Positions 12,920-15,428 of a stretch of 15,428 bases of DNA are shown one piece after another; the stretch's first letter is position 1, and each line of letters opens with the position of its first letter. Source of the DNA: Bifidobacterium breve (GTDB taxonomy: Bacteria; Actinomycetota; Actinomycetes; Mycobacteriales; Mycobacteriaceae). The notes beneath the pieces are model-generated. The model saw nothing but the letters and a program-made list of their open reading frames with translations. It ran no database searches and had not been told where the DNA came from. The translations under genes were made by a program, and so were the position numbers. The stretch is from the NCBI GenBank assembly GCA_945882475.1, contig CAMCWJ010000030.1, forward strand, positions 1 through 15,428, given 5' to 3'.

Positions 12920-13540
12920 ATGGAAACCTTGGAGGTCTTCGCCGACGTCCTGTGCCCTTTCACCCACGTCGGGCTGCATACGCTGATCGACCGGCGCCGA
13001 GAGCGCGGCCGCACCGTGCCGCGGCTGCTGATCCGCGCCTGGCCGCTGGAATTGGTCAACGGCCAACCCCTGGACGCGCACCACATCGGTGCCGAGATCA
13101 CCGCCCTGCGCGCCTCGGTGCGCCCCGACCTCTTCGCGGGCTTCACCGTGGACAGCTTTCCGAACACCGCGATGGCGGCCTTCGCCCTGACCTCGGCCGC
13201 CGACCGCACCGGAGATCCGGCGCTGATCGAAGAGGTCGGTATGGCGTTGCGCAACGCGGTGTTCGAGGAGGGCCTCGACATCGGCCACCCGGAGGTGGTC
13301 GCACCCATCGCGGCCCGCTTCGCGCTGACTCCACTCGACGTCGACGCCACCGCCGCCGCGGTGCGCGCCGACTGGGATGAGGGCAGGAGTCGGGGCGTGA
13401 TCGGTTCGCCGCACTTCTTCACCCCGGACGGCCAAAGTCATTTCTGCCCAGGGCTTTCCATCAGCCGTGATGATGCCGGCAACTTCGTCGTCGCGTGGAA
13501 ACTGGCTAGTGAGGAGTTCGTCGACAGGGTCGTCGGCTGA
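12920..13540 (+). CDS. DsbA/FrnE-fold protein lacking the CXXC motif
   Basis: This 206-residue protein has the DsbA-family (thioredoxin fold with helical insert) layout. The N-terminal strand LEVFADVLCPFTHVG places C12-P-F-T where CXXC would be, so only one active-site cysteine remains. The helical insert covers about 60-150 (NTAMAAFALTSAA, ALIEEVGMALRNAVFEEG, a FrnE/HCCA-isomerase-like pattern), and GVIGSPHFF supplies the cis-Pro loop. Without the second cysteine it cannot be a normal disulfide oxidase; relatives include 2-hydroxychromene-2-carboxylate isomerase-like and glutathione-transferase-kappa-like proteins. It has no signal peptide, so it is cytoplasmic. ATG 12920 follows a leaderless promoter. 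It is 7 bp upstream of the GAP-family gene and probably cotranscribed. Function not known. Confidence 0.83.
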   Translation: METLEVFADVLCPFTHVGLHTLIDRRRERGRTVPRLLIRAWPLELVNGQPLDAHHIGAEITALRASVRPDLFAGFTVDSFPNTAMAAFALTSAADRTGDPALIEEVGMALRNAVFEEGLDIGHPEVVAPIAARFALTPLDVDATAAAVRADWDEGRSRGVIGSPHFFTPDGQSHFCPGLSISRDDAGNFVVAWKLASEEFVDRVVG

Positions 13541-13547
13541 GCCGCCC

Positions 13548-14312
13548 ATGAGTTCCCACCTCGCTGTCCTTGCTTCGCTGGCGCTGGCGATCTTCCTGAG
13601 TCCCGAGACGCTGGTGCTCGGACTCGTGATCGCCAACGACAGGAGGGTGCCGCGCGCGGCGGCGTTCGCTTTCGCGATCGGCGCCGTCCTCGGGATCGCT
13701 TTCGCCACCGGTGTCGGCCTGTGGATCGCGCACGCGTCCGGTGCGGAGACCGCCGGGATCGCCCGCCACGGTTCGTGGCCCGGTTTCGTGGTCCGTGTGC
13801 TCATTGCGGGTGCGTTGGTGGCGATCGGGCTGCGCCGCGCGGTGAATGCGTTGCAGCACAGGCCGATTGCCGACATCTCGGAGCCCCGCAATGAGCCGGG
13901 CAAGCTACGGGCTTGGTTTGCCGAGCATTTCCCGAAGCTGACGGCCGAGCTTGACCCGGCTACCGACCTGTCTGTTCCTGGGCGCGTCGTCCGCGCCGGG
14001 CTGGCTGGTTTCGCAGCCTGCGGGCTGCACCCCAAGGTTTTCCCGATCGCGATCGCCGCCGGTCATCAGATCGTCCAGATCACCGACCCGGCTCAGCGCA
14101 CCCTGGGCATCGTGCTGTTCGCGGCGATCTCCGTGGTTCCGGCCCTGCTGCCCGCGGTGATCGAGGTGGTAAACCCCGGAGCCGTCGTCCGGATCAAGGT
14201 GGGCTACGAGCGCATCATGGCCGCCCACGGCCGCTGGATCACTGTCGTGCTCCTGCTGGCTGCCGGTGCCTTCATCGGCTACGACGCTTGGCGCGTCATC
14301 CCCCGAGCCTGA
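13548..14312 (+). CDS. GAP/Sap-family integral membrane protein
   Basis: This 254-residue protein has six predicted membrane helices (about 5-28, 37-62, 78-100, 145-165, 175-198, 220-237) and a hydrophilic loop at 103-140 between helices 3 and 4. The opening helix followed by LSPETLVLGLVI, and GLAGFAACGLHPKVFPIAIAAG in the second half, match the mycobacterial GAP/Sap family, associated with exporting glycopeptidolipids or sulfolipids with MmpL transporters. No MmpL or lipid synthase gene is in view, so the substrate is open. ATG 13548 is 7 bp after the DsbA-fold stop; no strong ribosome site is visible, and translation may depend on coupling. A frame beginning at 13467 inside the upstream gene adds no family-like sequence and is rejected. 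Confidence 0.78.
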   Translation: MSSHLAVLASLALAIFLSPETLVLGLVIANDRRVPRAAAFAFAIGAVLGIAFATGVGLWIAHASGAETAGIARHGSWPGFVVRVLIAGALVAIGLRRAVNALQHRPIADISEPRNEPGKLRAWFAEHFPKLTAELDPATDLSVPGRVVRAGLAGFAACGLHPKVFPIAIAAGHQIVQITDPAQRTLGIVLFAAISVVPALLPAVIEVVNPGAVVRIKVGYERIMAAHGRWITVVLLLAAGAFIGYDAWRVIPRA

Positions 14313-14336
14313 TCCGAAGAACCCCTGAACAATCCC

Positions 14337-14343
14337 GAGGAGG
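14337..14343 (+). promoter_or_regulatory. Strong ribosome site GAGGAGG fixing the amidohydrolase start
   Basis: GAGGAGG lies 7 nt before ATG 14351, the best ribosome site in the window. It shows that the 48-residue extension before the amidohydrolase core is translated. Confidence 0.8.
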
Positions 14344-14350
14344 ATCACCC

Positions 14351-15428
14351 ATGGCCGAACAACCGAAGGCCGATCAACCGAGCGGTGCTGGATGCTGCGC
14401 ACCCCACCCCGCCCATGCCGCGCGGGTGTCGATCGACGGAGTTGCGCCGGGTGACCGCACGGTCAGTCCGCACCGACGCCCCGGGCCGGGGAAAGCCGAC
14501 CTGCTCGTCACCGGGTCGGTTATCACCCTCGACGAAGAACGGCCCAGGGCGGAGGCGATCGCCATCGCCGACGGTCGCGTCCTGGCGGTCGGCTCGCGCG
14601 CCGAGGTGGAGAGCTTCGTCGGCCCCGGCACCAGGATGCTTGACCATCGGGCAGGCGCCATCCTGCCCGGTTTCGTCGAACCGCACCTGCATCTGGTGTC
14701 CTCCGCGCTGGTATTCAGCGGTGTCGACTGCTCGCCGTACACCAACAAGACCCTCGACGCGGTGCTGTCCGCCCTCAAGACCGCCGTTGCTGCGGCGCCG
14801 GCAGGGCAGACCGTGGTGGGTCAGTTGTACGACCCGAGTCTGCTTGCGGGCCAACCGGATTTGACAGTCGGGCTGCTCGATCAGATCTCGACCCGGGTCC
14901 CGATCGTGGTGATGAACGCATCGCAGCACTTCTTCTACGTGAACTCCGCGGCCTACGCCGCGGCAGGTATCACCGTGGATACACCCAATCCGCCCGGCGG
15001 CGACTACGGTGCCCGCAACGGCGCACTCACCGGCATCATCGCCGAGAACGCCGCGATGCTGAGCTTCGTGAAGATCCTGCCCGCGCTGACACCGGAGGTC
15101 ATCGCCGAGGCGATCACCGGTATCGCCACCATGGCGGCCAAGGCCGGGGTGACCTACATCCACGAGGCGGCCACCGGCGCCATCGCCGGGGCCAAGGAGG
15201 TCGACCTGCTGCATCAGACTTTCGCGCAGGCCGGGTTTCCGGTCCGTGGATCGATGTCGTTGTGGGGCGCCAACCTTGACGACTTCACCGCGGCCGGCAT
15301 CGTGGCGGGCTCGGGTGACGACCGGTTGCGCGCACAGACCGTCAAGTGGGTTTCCGACGGATCGAACCAGGGCTACACCGGTTATCTGCGGGAGAACTAC
15401 ATCGGCCGCGATACCCGTGGCGCGCCGA
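14351..15428 (+). CDS. Amidohydrolase family 3 (YtcJ-like), 3' end outside window
   Basis: The frame is open from ATG 14351 to the window edge: 359 residues of a protein normally about 550 long. The core starts at residue 49 with the beta-sandwich signature KADLLVTGSVITLDEE and ADGRVLAVG, then LPGFVEPHLHLV with the metal-binding H112-x-H114, SQHFFYVNSAAY, GALTGIIAE, AGVTYIHEAA (His271 likely a metal ligand) and V331-K-W-V-S-D336-G, matching YtcJ-type metal-dependent hydrolases that cut C-N bonds in amides or ring systems. An unusual N-terminal extension holds C15-C16-A-P-H19-P-x-H22. It has no signal peptide, so it is cytoplasmic. The gene lies 38 bp downstream of the GAP gene and could be its operon partner, but has its own strong ribosome site. 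Substrate unknown. Confidence 0.9.
   Translation, partial: MAEQPKADQPSGAGCCAPHPAHAARVSIDGVAPGDRTVSPHRRPGPGKADLLVTGSVITLDEERPRAEAIAIADGRVLAVGSRAEVESFVGPGTRMLDHRAGAILPGFVEPHLHLVSSALVFSGVDCSPYTNKTLDAVLSALKTAVAAAPAGQTVVGQLYDPSLLAGQPDLTVGLLDQISTRVPIVVMNASQHFFYVNSAAYAAAGITVDTPNPPGGDYGARNGALTGIIAENAAMLSFVKILPALTPEVIAEAITGIATMAAKAGVTYIHEAATGAIAGAKEVDLLHQTFAQAGFPVRGSMSLWGANLDDFTAAGIVAGSGDDRLRAQTVKWVSDGSNQGYTGYLRENYIGRDTRGAP

Overview
The window is high-GC actinobacterial DNA, most likely from an environmental Mycobacterium/Mycolicibacterium. The basis is the EtfD (Rv0338c-type) iron-sulfur reductase, a GAP/Sap-family membrane protein, an F420-dependent LLM oxidoreductase, Ala/Pro/Thr-rich secreted proteins, frequent GTG/TTG starts, and several genes that look leaderless (TANNNT about 6-7 nt before the start codon). 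No tRNA, rRNA, CRISPR array, transposase or prophage gene was found. The largest gap between genes is about 160 bp, so there is no long empty stretch.

Layout. Positions 1-189 hold the end of a plus-strand secreted-type protein of unknown function. Converging on it is etfD (2965 to 200, minus), the membrane hub that passes electrons from acyl-CoA dehydrogenases (through EtfBA) to menaquinone. Its upstream region carries two near-identical 16-bp inverted repeats, GTTACC-N4-GGTAAC, which look like a tandem operator. Next comes a minus-strand train read from 7007 down to 3093: an HsdA-like 3-alpha-hydroxysteroid dehydrogenase/carbonyl reductase, a chagasin-family (I42) cysteine peptidase inhibitor overlapping it by 4 bp, a small lipoprotein with its own probable leaderless promoter, an F420-dependent oxidoreductase, and a single-pass protein with a long Thr/Pro stalk. 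A second SDR (7055-7849) is divergent from the first.

The middle of the window (7860-12307) is a divergent pair of exported, modular proteins. One is an alkaline-phosphatase-superfamily phosphodiesterase (minus). The other is an 811-residue PL1-type pectate lyase-like protein (plus) with two cadherin/VCBS-like modules, a striking Arg-every-fourth-residue segment and a C-terminal calcium-binding-type tail. Finding a pectate-lyase-like module on a mycobacterial secretion scaffold is the most unusual coding content here.

The right end has a two-TM hypothetical protein (minus) convergent with the lyase; the two stop codons flank the centre of a perfect 17-bp palindrome. Divergent from it, with back-to-back leaderless-type -10 boxes, is a DsbA-fold protein lacking CXXC, followed 7 bp later by a GAP/Sap-family membrane protein and then a YtcJ-type amidohydrolase that runs off the window.

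Functionally the left half is redox and lipid/steroid-type metabolism plus cell-envelope proteins, and the middle is exported hydrolytic capacity. The links between neighbours are inferred from spacing and direction only.
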